Assembly: GCF_034661175.1 (NCBI RefSeq)
Contig: NZ_CP141058.1
Coordinates: forward strand, 1,984,001 to 2,048,000
Direction: 5' to 3'
Source: Nocardioides renjunii
Lineage (GTDB): Bacteria; Actinomycetota; Actinomycetes; Propionibacteriales; Nocardioidaceae
Length of the DNA: 64,000 bases
The translations under genes and the position numbers were made by a program. The notes beneath the pieces were generated by a model that made no database searches, was not told where the DNA came from, and saw only the letters and a program-made list of their open reading frames with translations. Below are positions 36,648 through 45,005 of this stretch, piece by piece; position 1 is the first letter of the stretch; each line of letters begins with the position of its first letter.

Positions 36648-37981
36648 CAGGCGCCCAGCATCATCTGGCCGCAGACGCGGACCACGTTGCCGTTGACGGC
36701 ACCCGAGCCGGTGCCGGCCAGCCAGGCGATCGTCTCGGCGACGTCGACGGGCAGACCGCCCTGCGACATCGCGTTGAGGCGCTGGCCTACCTCGCGGGTC
36801 GCGAAGGGCACCGCGGCGGTCATCTGCGTGACGATGAAGCCCGGCGCGACGGCGTTGATGGTGATGCCGTCGCCGAGCTCGTCGCGCAGGCTGTCGACGA
36901 GCCCGATGACCCCGGCCTTGGACGCGGCGTAGTTGGTCTGGCCGACGTTGCCCGCGATGCCGGCGATGGAGGCGACGCCGATGATGCGTCCGCCGGGGTT
37001 GACCACGCCGGCGTCCAGCAGCTCGCGGGTGATCAGCTCCGGCGCGGTGACGTTGACCGCGATCACGCTGCTCCATCGGTCCGCGGCCATGTTGGCGAGC
37101 TTCTTGTCGCGGGTGACGCCGGCGTTGTGGACCACCACGTCCACGCCACCGTGGTGGGTGCGGAGGTGGTGGGCGATCCGCTGCGGCGCGTCCTTGACGG
37201 TGATGTCGAGCACCAGGTGGTCGCCGTCGAGCTCGGCCATGAGCGTCTGTAGCTCGCTGGCGGCCTGCGGGACGTCGACCCCGACGACGGTGGCGCCGTC
37301 GCGGTGCAGCACGCGGGCGATCTCCTCACCGATGCCGCGGCTGGCGCCCGTGACGAGGGCGACCTTGCCGGCCAGCGGCCGGGACCAGTCGGCCACCTCG
37401 TCGGTCGTGGTCGGTCCGTGCGCGCCGATCCGGACCACCTGGCCGGAGACGTAGGCCGACTTGGGGGAGAGGAAGAACGCGAGCGTCGAGGCGATCGCTC
37501 CGTCCGCGGCAGGGGCGACGTAGACCAGCTGGACCGTGCCGCCCCGCCCGACCTCCTTGCCGAGGGAGCGGGTGAAGCCCTCGAGCGCGCGCTGCGCGAC
37601 GCGCTGCGATCCGGTGGCCTGCTCCGGCGGCGTACCGATCACGACGACGCGGGGGCAGGTCTCGAGGCGCCGCATCAGCGGGGTGAAGAACTCCTGCAGC
37701 TCGACCAGGGCGGTGGTGTCCTCGATGCCGGTCGCGTCGAAGACGAGGGCCTTGGCGCGCGCGCCCTCGCCCAGCTCGCGCGCGGAGGCGATGCCGAGGC
37801 CGTCGAGGGTGGTGGGGAGCACGTCGGCCAGCCGGCCGGACCCGCCGAGCACGACGAGACCGTCGACGAGCGGGGCGCCGTCGGTCCAGCGCTCCAGCGC
37901 GGTGGGGTTGGGCAGGCCCAGGTTCTTCACGAGCAGCTGCCCGATCGAGGTGGACACGAAGCCCTGGTAGCGGTCGCTCAT
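36647..37981 (-). CDS. fabG4: High-molecular-weight 3-oxoacyl-ACP/CoA reductase (FabG4-like)
   Basis: 444 residues, almost twice an ordinary FabG. The N-terminal flavodoxin-like domain (about 1-205) is typical of FabG4; the C-terminal half is a normal ketoreductase with VTGASRGIGEEIA (about 217-230), HNAGVTRD, catalytic Ser in VASIAGIAGNV and YAASKAG. FabG4 of M. tuberculosis is NADH-dependent and works on 3-ketoacyl-CoA. It lies upstream of the MaoC gene in one operon and faces fadA2 across 138 bases. A GAGGGA ribosome site precedes the ATG. Confidence 0.92.
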   Translation of the reverse strand: MSDRYQGFVSTSIGQLLVKNLGLPNPTALERWTDGAPLVDGLVVLGGSGRLADVLPTTLDGLGIASARELGEGARAKALVFDATGIEDTTALVELQEFFTPLMRRLETCPRVVVIGTPPEQATGSQRVAQRALEGFTRSLGKEVGRGGTVQLVYVAPAADGAIASTLAFFLSPKSAYVSGQVVRIGAHGPTTTDEVADWSRPLAGKVALVTGASRGIGEEIARVLHRDGATVVGVDVPQAASELQTLMAELDGDHLVLDITVKDAPQRIAHHLRTHHGGVDVVVHNAGVTRDKKLANMAADRWSSVIAVNVTAPELITRELLDAGVVNPGGRIIGVASIAGIAGNVGQTNYAASKAGVIGLVDSLRDELGDGITINAVAPGFIVTQMTAAVPFATREVGQRLNAMSQGGLPVDVAETIAWLAGTGSGAVNGNVVRVCGQMMLGA

Positions 37982-38119
37982 GGTGGCAGGTCCCTCTTCG
38001 CTGTCGGGTGGTGGAGCCGGGTCGATGACATGCAACTGGGTGTTCGAACGGGAGTCCAGACTTCGTGACGTGCCCCTCAGGGCGTTGGCCCCGGATGCGT
38101 CACCGGCAAGGATAGGAAC

Positions 38120-39400
38120 ATGCAGCCCACCACCCGCCCGGTCGCCGTCGTCGGCGGCAACCGCATCCCGTTCGCCCGCTCCAACACGGTCTACGCCGGG
38201 GTGTCCAACCAGGAGATGCTCACCGCGGCCATCGACGGACTCGCCGACCGGTTCGACCTCCGCGGCGAGCGCCTCGGCGAGGTGGTCGCGGGAGCGGTCC
38301 TCAAGCACGCTCGCGACTTCAACCTCACCCGTGAGTGCGTGCTCGGCTCCACGCTCGCGCCCGAGACGCCCGCCACCGACATCCAGCAGGCCTGCGGCAC
38401 CGGGCTGCAGGCGGCGATACAGGTCGCCGGCAAGATCGCCCTCGGCGTGATCGACGCGGGCGTGGCGGGCGGCACCGACACCACCTCCGACGCCCCGGTC
38501 GCGATCAGCGACAAGCTGCGCCGCAAGCTGATGCGGGTCAACGCCGCCAAGGACACCGCCGGCCGGCTCAAGGCGCTCGGCTCCATCCGTCCCGGCGACA
38601 TCGGGCTCGACATCCCGCAGAACGGCGAGCCGCGCACCCGGCTCTCGATGGGCGAGCACGCCGCGCTGACCGCGCTCGAGTGGCGGGTCAGCCGCGAGGC
38701 GCAGGACGAGCTCGCTGCTCGCTCGCACCACAACCTGGCGCGGTCCTACGACGAGGGCTTCCACGACGACCTCGTCACGCCGTTCCGCGGCGTCGAGCGC
38801 GACAACCACATGCGGCCCGACTCCACCGTCGAGAAGCTGGCCACCCTCAAGCCGGTCTTCGGCAAGGGCTCGGCCGCGACGATGACGGCCGGCAACAGCA
38901 CGCCGCTGTCCGACGGCGCCTCGGCGGTGCTGCTGGCCAGCGACGAGTGGGCCGAGGAGCGCGGCCTGCCCGTCCTCGCCCACCTCGTCGACGCCGAGAC
39001 GGCCGCGGTCGACTACGTCAACGGCCACGAGGGCCTCCTGATGGCACCGGCGTACGCCGTCCCGCGGATGCTGGCGCGCAACGGCCTGACGCTGCAGGAC
39101 TTCGACTACTACGAGATCCACGAGGCGTTCGCCTCCCAGGTGCTCGCGACCCTGGCCGCCTGGGAGGACCCGGTGTTCTGCCGGGAGCGGCTCGGTCTCG
39201 ACGAGCCCCTCGGCTCCATCGACCGCGACAGGCTCAACGTCAACGGCTCGTCGCTGGCGGCGGCGCACCCCTTCGCCGCCACCGGTGGGCGGATCCTCCC
39301 CGTCGCCGCCAAGCTGCTGGCGCAGAAGGGTCAGCGCCGCGCCCTCATCTCGATCTGCGCCGCCGGTGGCCAGGGGGTCGTGGCGATCCTGGAGCGCTGA
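38120..39400 (+). CDS. fadA2: Acetyl-CoA acetyltransferase (FadA2-like thiolase)
   Basis: 426 residues. Nucleophile Cys in DIQQACGTGLQAAI (about residue 93), His in GSSLAAAHPFAATGGR and second Cys in SICAAGGQG. The start MQPTTRPVAVVGGNRIPFAR and length match the FadA2 branch, different from the shorter thiolase at 32603. An AAGGA Shine-Dalgarno sits 7 bases before the ATG. Divergent from fabG4-htdX as in mycobacteria. The 3' end is part of a 12-base tandem duplication, and palindromic repeats follow at once. Confidence 0.92.
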   Translation: MQPTTRPVAVVGGNRIPFARSNTVYAGVSNQEMLTAAIDGLADRFDLRGERLGEVVAGAVLKHARDFNLTRECVLGSTLAPETPATDIQQACGTGLQAAIQVAGKIALGVIDAGVAGGTDTTSDAPVAISDKLRRKLMRVNAAKDTAGRLKALGSIRPGDIGLDIPQNGEPRTRLSMGEHAALTALEWRVSREAQDELAARSHHNLARSYDEGFHDDLVTPFRGVERDNHMRPDSTVEKLATLKPVFGKGSAATMTAGNSTPLSDGASAVLLASDEWAEERGLPVLAHLVDAETAAVDYVNGHEGLLMAPAYAVPRMLARNGLTLQDFDYYEIHEAFASQVLATLAAWEDPVFCRERLGLDEPLGSIDRDRLNVNGSSLAAAHPFAATGGRILPVAAKLLAQKGQRRALISICAAGGQGVVAILER

Positions 39401-39414
39401 CCGGAGCGCTGACC
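39391..39414 (+). repeat. 12-base tandem duplication across the fadA2 stop codon
   Basis: GGAGCGCTGACC occurs twice in direct succession (39391-39402, 39403-39414). The first copy contains the stop codon, the second ends in the GACC that opens the 31-base repeat, so the junction of gene and repeat seems to have been duplicated. Confidence 0.8.
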
Positions 39415-39510
39415 GGGCACTTCCTGCCCGTCCTGCTCGGCGACCGGGCACTTCGTGCCGTCTGACGGGCAGGAGGTGCCCGGTCGGGGTCTGGGACGGG
39501 CACGAACTGC
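39411..39510. repeat. Second palindromic repeat array, 31-base period
   Basis: Units open GACCGGGCACTTCCTGCCC at 39411 and GACCGGGCACTTCGTGCC at 39442, again 31 bases apart. An inverted copy (GGGCAGGAGGTGCCCGGTC, 39467-39485) closes a hairpin with the second unit, and a decayed inverted copy, ACGGGCACGAACTGCCC, lies at about 39496-39512. Same family as 30380-30485. It likely terminates fadA2 before the pyrR promoter. Confidence 0.8.
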
Positions 39511-39521
39511 CCGCTCACCTG

Positions 39522-39527
39522 TAGGGT
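39522..39527 (+). promoter_or_regulatory. -10 box TAGGGT of pyrR-pyrB-pyrC
   Basis: TAGGGT 14 bases before the conserved PyrR leader; transcription should start near 39534. The same box and distance occur before the carA leader. Confidence 0.55.
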
Positions 39528-39540
39528 CGCCCCCGATCGA

Positions 39541-39580
39541 CATCCTTTAACGAGCCGTCCCGTGAGGCGGAGAAGGAGGT
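39541..39580 (+). promoter_or_regulatory. PyrR-binding leader RNA before pyrR
   Basis: A 40-base element contains CATCCTTTAACGA, then the PyrR loop GTCCCGTGAGGC flanked by CCG/CGG, then the Shine-Dalgarno AAGGAGGT. TCCTT (39543-39547) can pair with AAGGA (39573-39577), closing a hairpin that hides the ribosome site. This matches the translational-repression leaders described for mycobacterial PyrR, with UMP/UTP-bound PyrR stabilising the hairpin. It differs by one base from the carA leader at 46865. Confidence 0.85.
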
Positions 39581-39591
39581 CCGGCGCGCAC

Positions 39592-40164
39592 ATGCCTGCC
39601 ACCACCGACGAGACCAGCCCCGGGACCGGCCCCGAGCGGGCCGACCGCACCGTCCTCGACGCCCGTGACATCTCCCGGGCGCTGACCCGGATCTCGCACG
39701 AGCTGCTCGAGCGCAACAAGGGCGCCACCGACCTGGTGCTGCTCGGCCTGCACACCCGCGGCGTGCCGCTGGCCCGGCGCATCGCCGACAAGATCGCCAC
39801 CGTCGAGGGCGCGCCCGTCGCGGTCGGCGAGCTCGACGTGACGATGTACCGCGACGACCTGCGCTCCCAGCCCACCCGGCGCGCCCACAAGACGGCCCTG
39901 CCTCCCGGCGGGATCGACCGCAAGGTGGTCGTGCTCGTCGACGACGTGCTCTTCTCCGGCCGGACGATCCGGGCCGCGCTCGACGCCCTCGCCGACCTCG
40001 GCCGGCCCTCCGCCGTACGCCTCGCCGTCCTGGTGGACCGCGGCCACCGCGAGCTCCCGATCCGCGCCGACCACGTCGGCAAGAACCTGCCGAGCGCGCT
40101 CGCCGAGCGGGTCAGCGTCCGGCTCAGCGAGGTCGACGGCACCGACGAGGTGACGATCTCGTGA
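39592..40164 (+). CDS. pyrR: Bifunctional pyr operon regulator / uracil phosphoribosyltransferase
   Basis: 190 residues. Type I PRTase fold with PRPP loop [19 protein letters not shown] (about 112-130) and the PyrR-specific RNA-face region [21 protein letters not shown]. It binds leader RNA in response to uridine nucleotides and can make UMP from uracil and PRPP. ATG 39592 lies 11 bases after AAGGAGGT, a long but workable spacing; an in-frame GTG inside the leader was rejected because it would destroy the leader. Overlaps pyrB in a GTGA. It should regulate itself and the carA block. Confidence 0.94.
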   Translation: MPATTDETSPGTGPERADRTVLDARDISRALTRISHELLERNKGATDLVLLGLHTRGVPLARRIADKIATVEGAPVAVGELDVTMYRDDLRSQPTRRAHKTALPPGGIDRKVVVLVDDVLFSGRTIRAALDALADLGRPSAVRLAVLVDRGHRELPIRADHVGKNLPSALAERVSVRLSEVDGTDEVTIS

Positions 40165-41108
40165 AGCACCTGCTCTCCGTCGACGACCTGTCGGCCGACG
40201 CCATCCAGCAGCTCTTCGAGACCGCCGCCGACATGCACGACGTGCAGCGCCGCGAGGTCAAGAAGCTGCCGGCGCTGCGCGGCCGCACGGTCGTCAACAT
40301 GTTCTTCGAGGACTCCACCCGCACCCGCTCGTCGTTCGAGATCGCCGGCAAGTGGCTCTCCGCCGACGTCATCAACGTCAGCGCCAAGGGGTCCAGCACG
40401 TCCAAGGGCGAGAGCCTGCGCGACACCGTGCTCACCGTCTGCGCGATGGGCGTGGACGGGCTCGTCATCCGGCACCCGGCCAGCGGCGCGGCGCTCCAGG
40501 TCAGCGAGTGGGTCGACGCCTCGGTCGTCAACGCCGGCGACGGCACGCACGAGCACCCCACGCAGGCGCTCCTCGACGCCTACACGCTGCAGCGCCGCCT
40601 CGGCTCCCTCGAGGGGCGCCACGTGGCGATCGTCGGCGACCTCACCCACAGCCGGGTCTTCCGCTCCAACATCCAGTGCCTGACCAGGCTCGGTGCCCGC
40701 GTCACCGTGGTGGCGCCGCCCACGCTGATGCCCAGCGGCGTCGGCGCGTGGTCGGCCGCGGCCGGGTTCGATACGTCGTACGACCTCGACGACGTGCTGC
40801 GGCGCGACGGCGGTCCGGACGCGGTGATGATGCTGCGGGTGCAGCGCGAGCGGATGACCGGTGCCTACTTCCCGAGCCCGCGGGAGTACACGGTCGGCTA
40901 CGGCCTGACGCGCGACCGGCTCGCCGTGCTCGGCCCGGACGTGCCGATCTGCCACCCCGGGCCGATGAACCGGGGCCTCGAGATCGCCGCGGACGCCGCG
41001 GACGCCGCCCAGTCGGTCGTGCTGGAGCAGGTGTCCAGCGGCCTGGCGGTCCGGATGGCCGTGCTCTACCACCTGCTCGCCGGAGAGTCCGAAGGAGGGA
41101 TGGCCTGA
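40161..41108 (+). CDS. pyrB: Aspartate carbamoyltransferase, catalytic subunit
   Basis: 315 residues from GTG. Carbamoyl-phosphate binding [13 protein letters not shown] (about 48-60), the loop [16 protein letters not shown] (80s loop), [16 protein letters not shown] and HPGPMNRG. It joins carbamoyl phosphate to aspartate, giving carbamoyl aspartate. No pyrI regulatory gene is present, as usual in actinobacteria. A short AADAADAAQ repeat lies near the C-terminus. Coupled to pyrR (GTGA) and pyrC (TGATG). Confidence 0.96.
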   Translation: MKHLLSVDDLSADAIQQLFETAADMHDVQRREVKKLPALRGRTVVNMFFEDSTRTRSSFEIAGKWLSADVINVSAKGSSTSKGESLRDTVLTVCAMGVDGLVIRHPASGAALQVSEWVDASVVNAGDGTHEHPTQALLDAYTLQRRLGSLEGRHVAIVGDLTHSRVFRSNIQCLTRLGARVTVVAPPTLMPSGVGAWSAAAGFDTSYDLDDVLRRDGGPDAVMMLRVQRERMTGAYFPSPREYTVGYGLTRDRLAVLGPDVPICHPGPMNRGLEIAADAADAAQSVVLEQVSSGLAVRMAVLYHLLAGESEGGMA

Positions 41109-42397
41109 TGTCGCTGGTGATCGAGGGAGCCTCGCTGCTGGGCGAGGGGACCACCGACCTCTACGTCGACGACCACGGGATGCTCGTGGACTCGGCGCCC
41201 GCGGGGGCGGAGCGGATCGACGCCGCCGGCCTCGTCGCGCTGCCCGGCCTCGTCGACCTGCACACGCACCTGCGCGAGCCGGGCCGCGAGGACGCGGAGA
41301 CGATCCTGACCGGGTCGCGCGCGGCGGCGCTGGGCGGCTACACCGCTGTTCTGGCGATGGCCAACACGACGCCGGTCACCGACACCGCCGAGGCGGCGAC
41401 GCGTGTGTGGGAGCTCGGTCGCGAGGCCGGCCTCGTCCACGTCCAGCCCGTCGGCGCGGTCACCCGGGGACTCGGCGGCGAGGAGCTCGCCGAGCTCGGG
41501 CTCATGCACCGCTCCCGCGCGGGCGTCACCGTCTTCTCCGACGACGGCAGGTGCGTCCACGACGCCCGCGTGATGCGCCGGGCGCTGGAGTACGTCAAGG
41601 CGTTCGGCGGCGTGGTGTCGCAGCACTCCCAGGACCCGTCGCTCGCCGGTCCGGCCGCGTGCTGCCACGAGGGCGAGCTGTCGGGCCGGCTCGGCCTGCC
41701 CGGCTGGCCCGGCATCGCCGAGGAGGTCATCGTGGCCCGCGACGTGATGCTCGCGCGGCACACCGGCTCGCGGGTGCACGTCGCCCACGTCTCCACCGCC
41801 GGATCCGTCGACGTGCTGCGGTGGGCGAAGGCGCGGGCGGAGCGTGACGGGACGTGGTCGGTGACCGCCGAGGTGACCCCGCACCACCTCCTCCTGACCA
41901 CCGACCTGCTCGCCGGCTACGACCCGACCTACAAGGTCAACCCGCCGCTGCGCCCGCAGGAGGACGTGGACGCGCTGCGCGAGGCCCTCGCCGACGGCAC
42001 GATCGACGCGGTCGCCACCGACCACGCGCCGCACGCCCGCCACGACAAGGAGCACGCGTTCGTCGACGCCGCGTTCGGCATGGTCGGCCTCGAGACCGCG
42101 CTGGCCGTCGTACGCACGGCGCTGCCGCAGCTGTCGTGGCCCGACGTCGCGCGGGTCATGTCGGCGACGCCCGCCCGCATCGCCGGCCTCGCCGACCAGG
42201 GCCGGCCGCTGACGCCGGGCTCACCGGCGCACGTCGTGCTGGTGGAGCCCGACGCGGCGCTCACGGTCGACCGCGACGCCTCGGCGTCGCTCTCGCGCAA
42301 CAACCCCTGGCACGGGCGCAGCCTCACCTCGCGGGTGGTGCACACGGTGTACGCCGGCCGCGTCACCGTGCGCGACGGCGCGCTGGTCGACGCCTGA
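41108..42397 (+). CDS. pyrC: Dihydroorotase
   Basis: 429 residues. Metal ligands in LVDLHTHLREPG (about 54-63), the second-shell HSQDP and VHVAHVSTAGS histidines, and the catalytic Asp in AVATDHAPHARHDKE. A class I, PyrC/AllB-type amidohydrolase that closes carbamoyl aspartate to dihydroorotate. The start overlaps pyrB by one base. It ends the first pyrimidine block; the downstream genes on both strands are unrelated, and the pathway resumes at carA 4.5 kb away. Confidence 0.95.
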   Translation: MSLVIEGASLLGEGTTDLYVDDHGMLVDSAPAGAERIDAAGLVALPGLVDLHTHLREPGREDAETILTGSRAAALGGYTAVLAMANTTPVTDTAEAATRVWELGREAGLVHVQPVGAVTRGLGGEELAELGLMHRSRAGVTVFSDDGRCVHDARVMRRALEYVKAFGGVVSQHSQDPSLAGPAACCHEGELSGRLGLPGWPGIAEEVIVARDVMLARHTGSRVHVAHVSTAGSVDVLRWAKARAERDGTWSVTAEVTPHHLLLTTDLLAGYDPTYKVNPPLRPQEDVDALREALADGTIDAVATDHAPHARHDKEHAFVDAAFGMVGLETALAVVRTALPQLSWPDVARVMSATPARIAGLADQGRPLTPGSPAHVVLVEPDAALTVDRDASASLSRNNPWHGRSLTSRVVHTVYAGRVTVRDGALVDA

Positions 42398-42405
42398 CCT
42401 CGCGC

Positions 42406-43122
42406 TCAGCCGACCACGCCGGTCGCCGGGTCGCGGTCGGTGAGGCAGTAGACCTGTCCGCCCGGGGCGGTCAGCACCGTCCAGAAGTCGTTCACGCGAA
42501 CGAGCCGGGCACCGAGCGCCACGTGGCGCTCGGTGTCGCCGGCGCGGTCGGCTGAGGCGAGGTCGGGGTGGGCCCGCACGGGTCCGTCGGGCTCGCCGAG
42601 GTGCTGCAGCAGGATCCGCGGCTGGTCCGGTGCCACCAGCCGCGTGAACCCGGGTCCGGTCGCCTGCTGCAGCTCGCGTCCGGTGAGGTCGCGCCAGAAG
42701 GCGACCTCCGACTCCCAGTGGGCGTCCGGGACGTCGAGGCAGACCTGGTCGAGGATCGTCGAGCCGTCCCGCACCAGCGCCGGCTCGCCCTCGACGAGCG
42801 TGTGGCAGAACGTGAAGCCGCCGGGGGAGCGCATCACCTCCACGCCCTCGTAGGTCCACGCCGGCGTCGCCCCGAGCGCCCGCGCCCGGGCGACGGCCGC
42901 CGGGCGGTCGCGCGAGTCGAGGTCGAGGTGGATGCCGGCCGGTGCGGCCACGGCCTGCACCTTGACGTACGCCGACCCTGCCGCCGGCACGAGCGTGAGG
43001 AACCGGCCGTCCTCGCCGCGACGCTCGGACGGCTGCGAGCCGGTGACCGCCGACCAGAAGGCGACCGCGCGCTCGACCTCGTCTGCCGGCGTGTCGAGGA
43101 AGATCTGGAGCCAGGCCGTCAT
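42406..43122 (-). CDS. VOC family protein, two glyoxalase-like domains
   Basis: 238 residues. Two tandem betaalphabetabetabeta modules: residues about 1-115 (LQIFLDTPADEVERAVAFWSAVTG, HLDLDSRDRPAAVARARALGA) and about 120-235 (LDQVCLDVPDAHWESEVAFWRDLTG, VLTAPGGQVYCLTDRDP). Such pairs form a glyoxalase/dioxygenase-type active cleft, but metal ligands are only partly kept, so the reaction is unknown. Convergent with pyrC across eight bases. A CAGGAT box lies 6 bases before the ATG. Confidence 0.8.
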   Translation of the reverse strand: MTAWLQIFLDTPADEVERAVAFWSAVTGSQPSERRGEDGRFLTLVPAAGSAYVKVQAVAAPAGIHLDLDSRDRPAAVARARALGATPAWTYEGVEVMRSPGGFTFCHTLVEGEPALVRDGSTILDQVCLDVPDAHWESEVAFWRDLTGRELQQATGPGFTRLVAPDQPRILLQHLGEPDGPVRAHPDLASADRAGDTERHVALGARLVRVNDFWTVLTAPGGQVYCLTDRDPATGVVG

Positions 43123-43128
43123 GCGGCC

Positions 43129-43134
43129 ATCCTG
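43129..43134 (-). promoter_or_regulatory. Possible -10 box CAGGAT of the VOC gene
   Basis: TGACAGGAT on the minus strand with a 6-base spacer to the ATG at 43122. First base deviates from TANNNT; the priA start has a similar TGACAGAAT. Confidence 0.35.
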
Positions 43135-43162
43135 TCACCGACCGGACCGCCGCTGCCGGGCG

Positions 43163-43168
43163 TAGCGT
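43163..43168 (+). promoter_or_regulatory. -10 box TAGCGT of the PPOX-type flavoprotein gene
   Basis: TAGCGT, 8 bases before ATG 43177. It fixes the start, since the frame is open for about 600 bases upstream. Confidence 0.5.
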
Positions 43169-43176
43169 GGTGGTCC

Positions 43177-43824
43177 ATGAGCAGCGAGGCATCCGCGCCG
43201 GCACCGTCCGTGATCACGACTCCCGAGCAGCTCGAGGCGCTCCTCGGCACGCCGGCGGAGCGGGCCCGCACCAAGGAGCGCTCGCGCCTCACCGACATCG
43301 ACCGCGCGTGGCTGGCCGCCTCGCCGTTCTGCGTCCTGTCGACCGCGGACGCGTCCGGTCGCTGCGACGCGAGCCCGAAGGGCGACCCGGCGGGCTCGCT
43401 GGTCCACGTCGTCGACGACACCACGATCGCGATCGCGGAGCGCCCGGGCAACCGCCGCGTCGACGGCTACCTGAACCTCCTCGAGAACCCCCACGTCGGC
43501 CTGCTCTTCGTGGTGCCGGGTCGCGGCGACACCCTGCGGGTGAACGGCCGCGGTCGCCTGGTGACCGACGCCCCGTTCTTCGACGACCTGGCCGTGCGCG
43601 GCCGGCGACCGGTCCTGGCGCTCGTCGTGGACGTCGAGACCCTCTTCTTCCACTGCGCCAAGGCCTTCCGCCGCTCCCGGCTGTGGGAGCCCGCGTCGTG
43701 GACGCCCGACGCGGTGCCCGCCCGCGCGGTGATCGCCCACGAGCTGGAGCCGGTCGCCGGCCAGGGGCTGGCCGAGCTGGAGGACTACTACCGCCCGGAG
43801 AACTACGACCGGGGCCTCTACTGA
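43177..43824 (+). CDS. PPOX-class FMN-binding flavoprotein (MSMEG_1061-like)
   Basis: 215 residues of the split beta-barrel fold: LAASPFCVLSTADASGRCDASPKGDPAG, NRRVDGYLNLLENPHVGLLFVVPG, TLRVNGRGRLV and FFHCAKAFRRSRLWEPASW. These match the MSMEG_1061 family of pyridoxamine-phosphate-oxidase-like FMN proteins, whose substrate is unknown. It shares one base with the downstream VOC gene (TGATG). The two may act on the same small molecule, which is inference. Confidence 0.85.
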   Translation: MSSEASAPAPSVITTPEQLEALLGTPAERARTKERSRLTDIDRAWLAASPFCVLSTADASGRCDASPKGDPAGSLVHVVDDTTIAIAERPGNRRVDGYLNLLENPHVGLLFVVPGRGDTLRVNGRGRLVTDAPFFDDLAVRGRRPVLALVVDVETLFFHCAKAFRRSRLWEPASWTPDAVPARAVIAHELEPVAGQGLAELEDYYRPENYDRGLY

Positions 43825-44240
43825 TGGCCGCGCACCCCCGGCTGCTGCACACCGTCCTCGACGCCGTGGACGTACGCCGGGAGGCGGAGTTCTGGCGTGA
43901 GCTGCTCGGGCTGGTCTACCGAGCGGGCGACGAGGTCCCTCCCGAGGGCCCCGCGGCGGACGACGCCGACTGGCTCGTCCTCACCCACCCCGACGGCCGG
44001 CGCTGCCTCGCCGTCCAGCAGGTCGCCGAGCAGCCCCGCAGCACCTGGCCCAGCCAGGACGTGCCGCAGCAGCTGCACCTCGACCTCACCGTCACCGACC
44101 TCGCCGAGCTGGCCGCCCAGCACGACCGGGCGGTCGCGCTCGGTGCCACCGTCCTGCTCGACCGCACCGACGACCCGGACGAGCCGCTCTGGGTCCTCGC
44201 CGACCCCGAGGGTCACCCGTTCTGCATCTTCGTGGGCTGA
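43824..44240 (+). CDS. VOC family protein, single-chain glyoxalase-like
   Basis: 138 residues: one VOC pair with LLHTVLDAVDVRREAEFWRELLGLVYRAGDE and QQLHLDLTVTDLAELAAQHDRAVALGATVL, ending WVLADPEGHPFCIFVG. This tail is common in the glyoxalase-like antibiotic-binding and isomerase branch. Substrate unknown. Coupled to the PPOX flavoprotein by a one-base overlap and convergent with the DUF3060 gene. Confidence 0.82.
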   Translation: MAAHPRLLHTVLDAVDVRREAEFWRELLGLVYRAGDEVPPEGPAADDADWLVLTHPDGRRCLAVQQVAEQPRSTWPSQDVPQQLHLDLTVTDLAELAAQHDRAVALGATVLLDRTDDPDEPLWVLADPEGHPFCIFVG

Positions 44241-44253
44241 GCGCCGGCGGCCC

Positions 44254-44913
44254 TCAGGCCTCCCGGTTGACCCGGATGCGGTTGTTGGCGCCCCGGACGG
44301 ACACCTTCGTCCGGCCCTCGCTCACCACCACCAGGTTGTTGGGACCGACCACCCTGAGCGAGGGCAGCCGGGTCAGCCGCACCTTGTTGTTGGCGCCGCG
44401 GACGACCACGGCGTTCGCGCGTCCGGCACGCAGGCTCGCGTTCGACGTCCTGACCAGGACGTCACCGGTGCGGTCCGCACGGAGGCTGACGTTGCCCTCC
44501 CGCAGCTCCACGCGCCCGACCGTGCCGGTGAAGGCGGCGGAGTCGTTGCCCCTCGCCAGCGTCACGTCGCCCGCGCTCGGGCCCCGGACGCTGCTGTTGC
44601 CGCCGGCGACGGACACGGTCCCGAGGTGGCCGCTGGCCACGACGTCGGTGTTGGCGCCGGTGACCGTGAGGCTCGCGGCCGCCGGCATCGTCACCGAGGT
44701 GTTGCTGCCCGACACGACCACGTCGACGCAGACGCCGGTGATCGTCACCGTCTCGGTGCTCTCGGCCACCGTCACCGAGCCGCCCATGCAGTCGAGGACC
44801 ACGTCGGCGTGCGACGGTGCCGCGCCCACGAGCAGGGCGCAGGTGAGGGAGGCGGAGAGGAGAGCAGCGCCGGAGGTGGCGCGGCGGGACCGGAGGGGCG
44901 TCGTGTGCGTCAT
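44254..44913 (-). CDS. DUF3060 secreted beta-helix-like protein
   Basis: 219 residues. Signal peptide (RSRRATSGAALLSASLTCALLVGAAPSHA, cleavage near residue 36), then a first Cys pair (DCMGG, GVCVDV). After that come about eight repeats of roughly 20 residues with GxN turns: VSGSNTSVTM, VTGANTDVVA, VAGGNSSVRG, LREGNVSLRA, VRGANNKVRL, VVGPNNLVVV, VRGANNRIRV. The spacing and Asn ladder suggest a right-handed beta-helix. DUF3060 proteins are exported, of unknown function, and frequent in actinobacteria. A CAGCAT box 6 bases before the ATG may be its -10. Confidence 0.8.
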   Translation of the reverse strand: MTHTTPLRSRRATSGAALLSASLTCALLVGAAPSHADVVLDCMGGSVTVAESTETVTITGVCVDVVVSGSNTSVTMPAAASLTVTGANTDVVASGHLGTVSVAGGNSSVRGPSAGDVTLARGNDSAAFTGTVGRVELREGNVSLRADRTGDVLVRTSNASLRAGRANAVVVRGANNKVRLTRLPSLRVVGPNNLVVVSEGRTKVSVRGANNRIRVNREA

Positions 44914-44957
44914 GACGCGATGCTGCCCCGTCGCAGCGCCGGGAAACCGGGCGCGAC

Positions 44958-44995
44958 GAAATCGGTTGGCGGCCGGCCCGGAGGGCGCCTAGGCT
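44958..44995 (+). promoter_or_regulatory. WhiB7-like promoter of the ABC-F gene
   Basis: AAAT (44959-44962 within GACGAAATCGG), three bases, then a -35 TTGGCG (44966-44971), 18-base spacer and -10 TAGGCT (44990-44995). An A/T-rich element a few bases upstream of the -35 is the hallmark of WhiB7-activated promoters in mycobacteria. The downstream gene, an ABC-F, is a typical WhiB7 target class. WhiB7 itself is not in the window. Confidence 0.5.
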
Positions 44996-45005
44996 CGTGG
45001 GCACC

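Noticed and set aside
38042..38049. GTTCGAAC in the fabG4/fadA2 gap as a second SOS box
   Set aside because: The halves are inverted in order and lack the four-base spacer of TCGAAC-N4-GTTCGA; it is only an 8-base palindrome.
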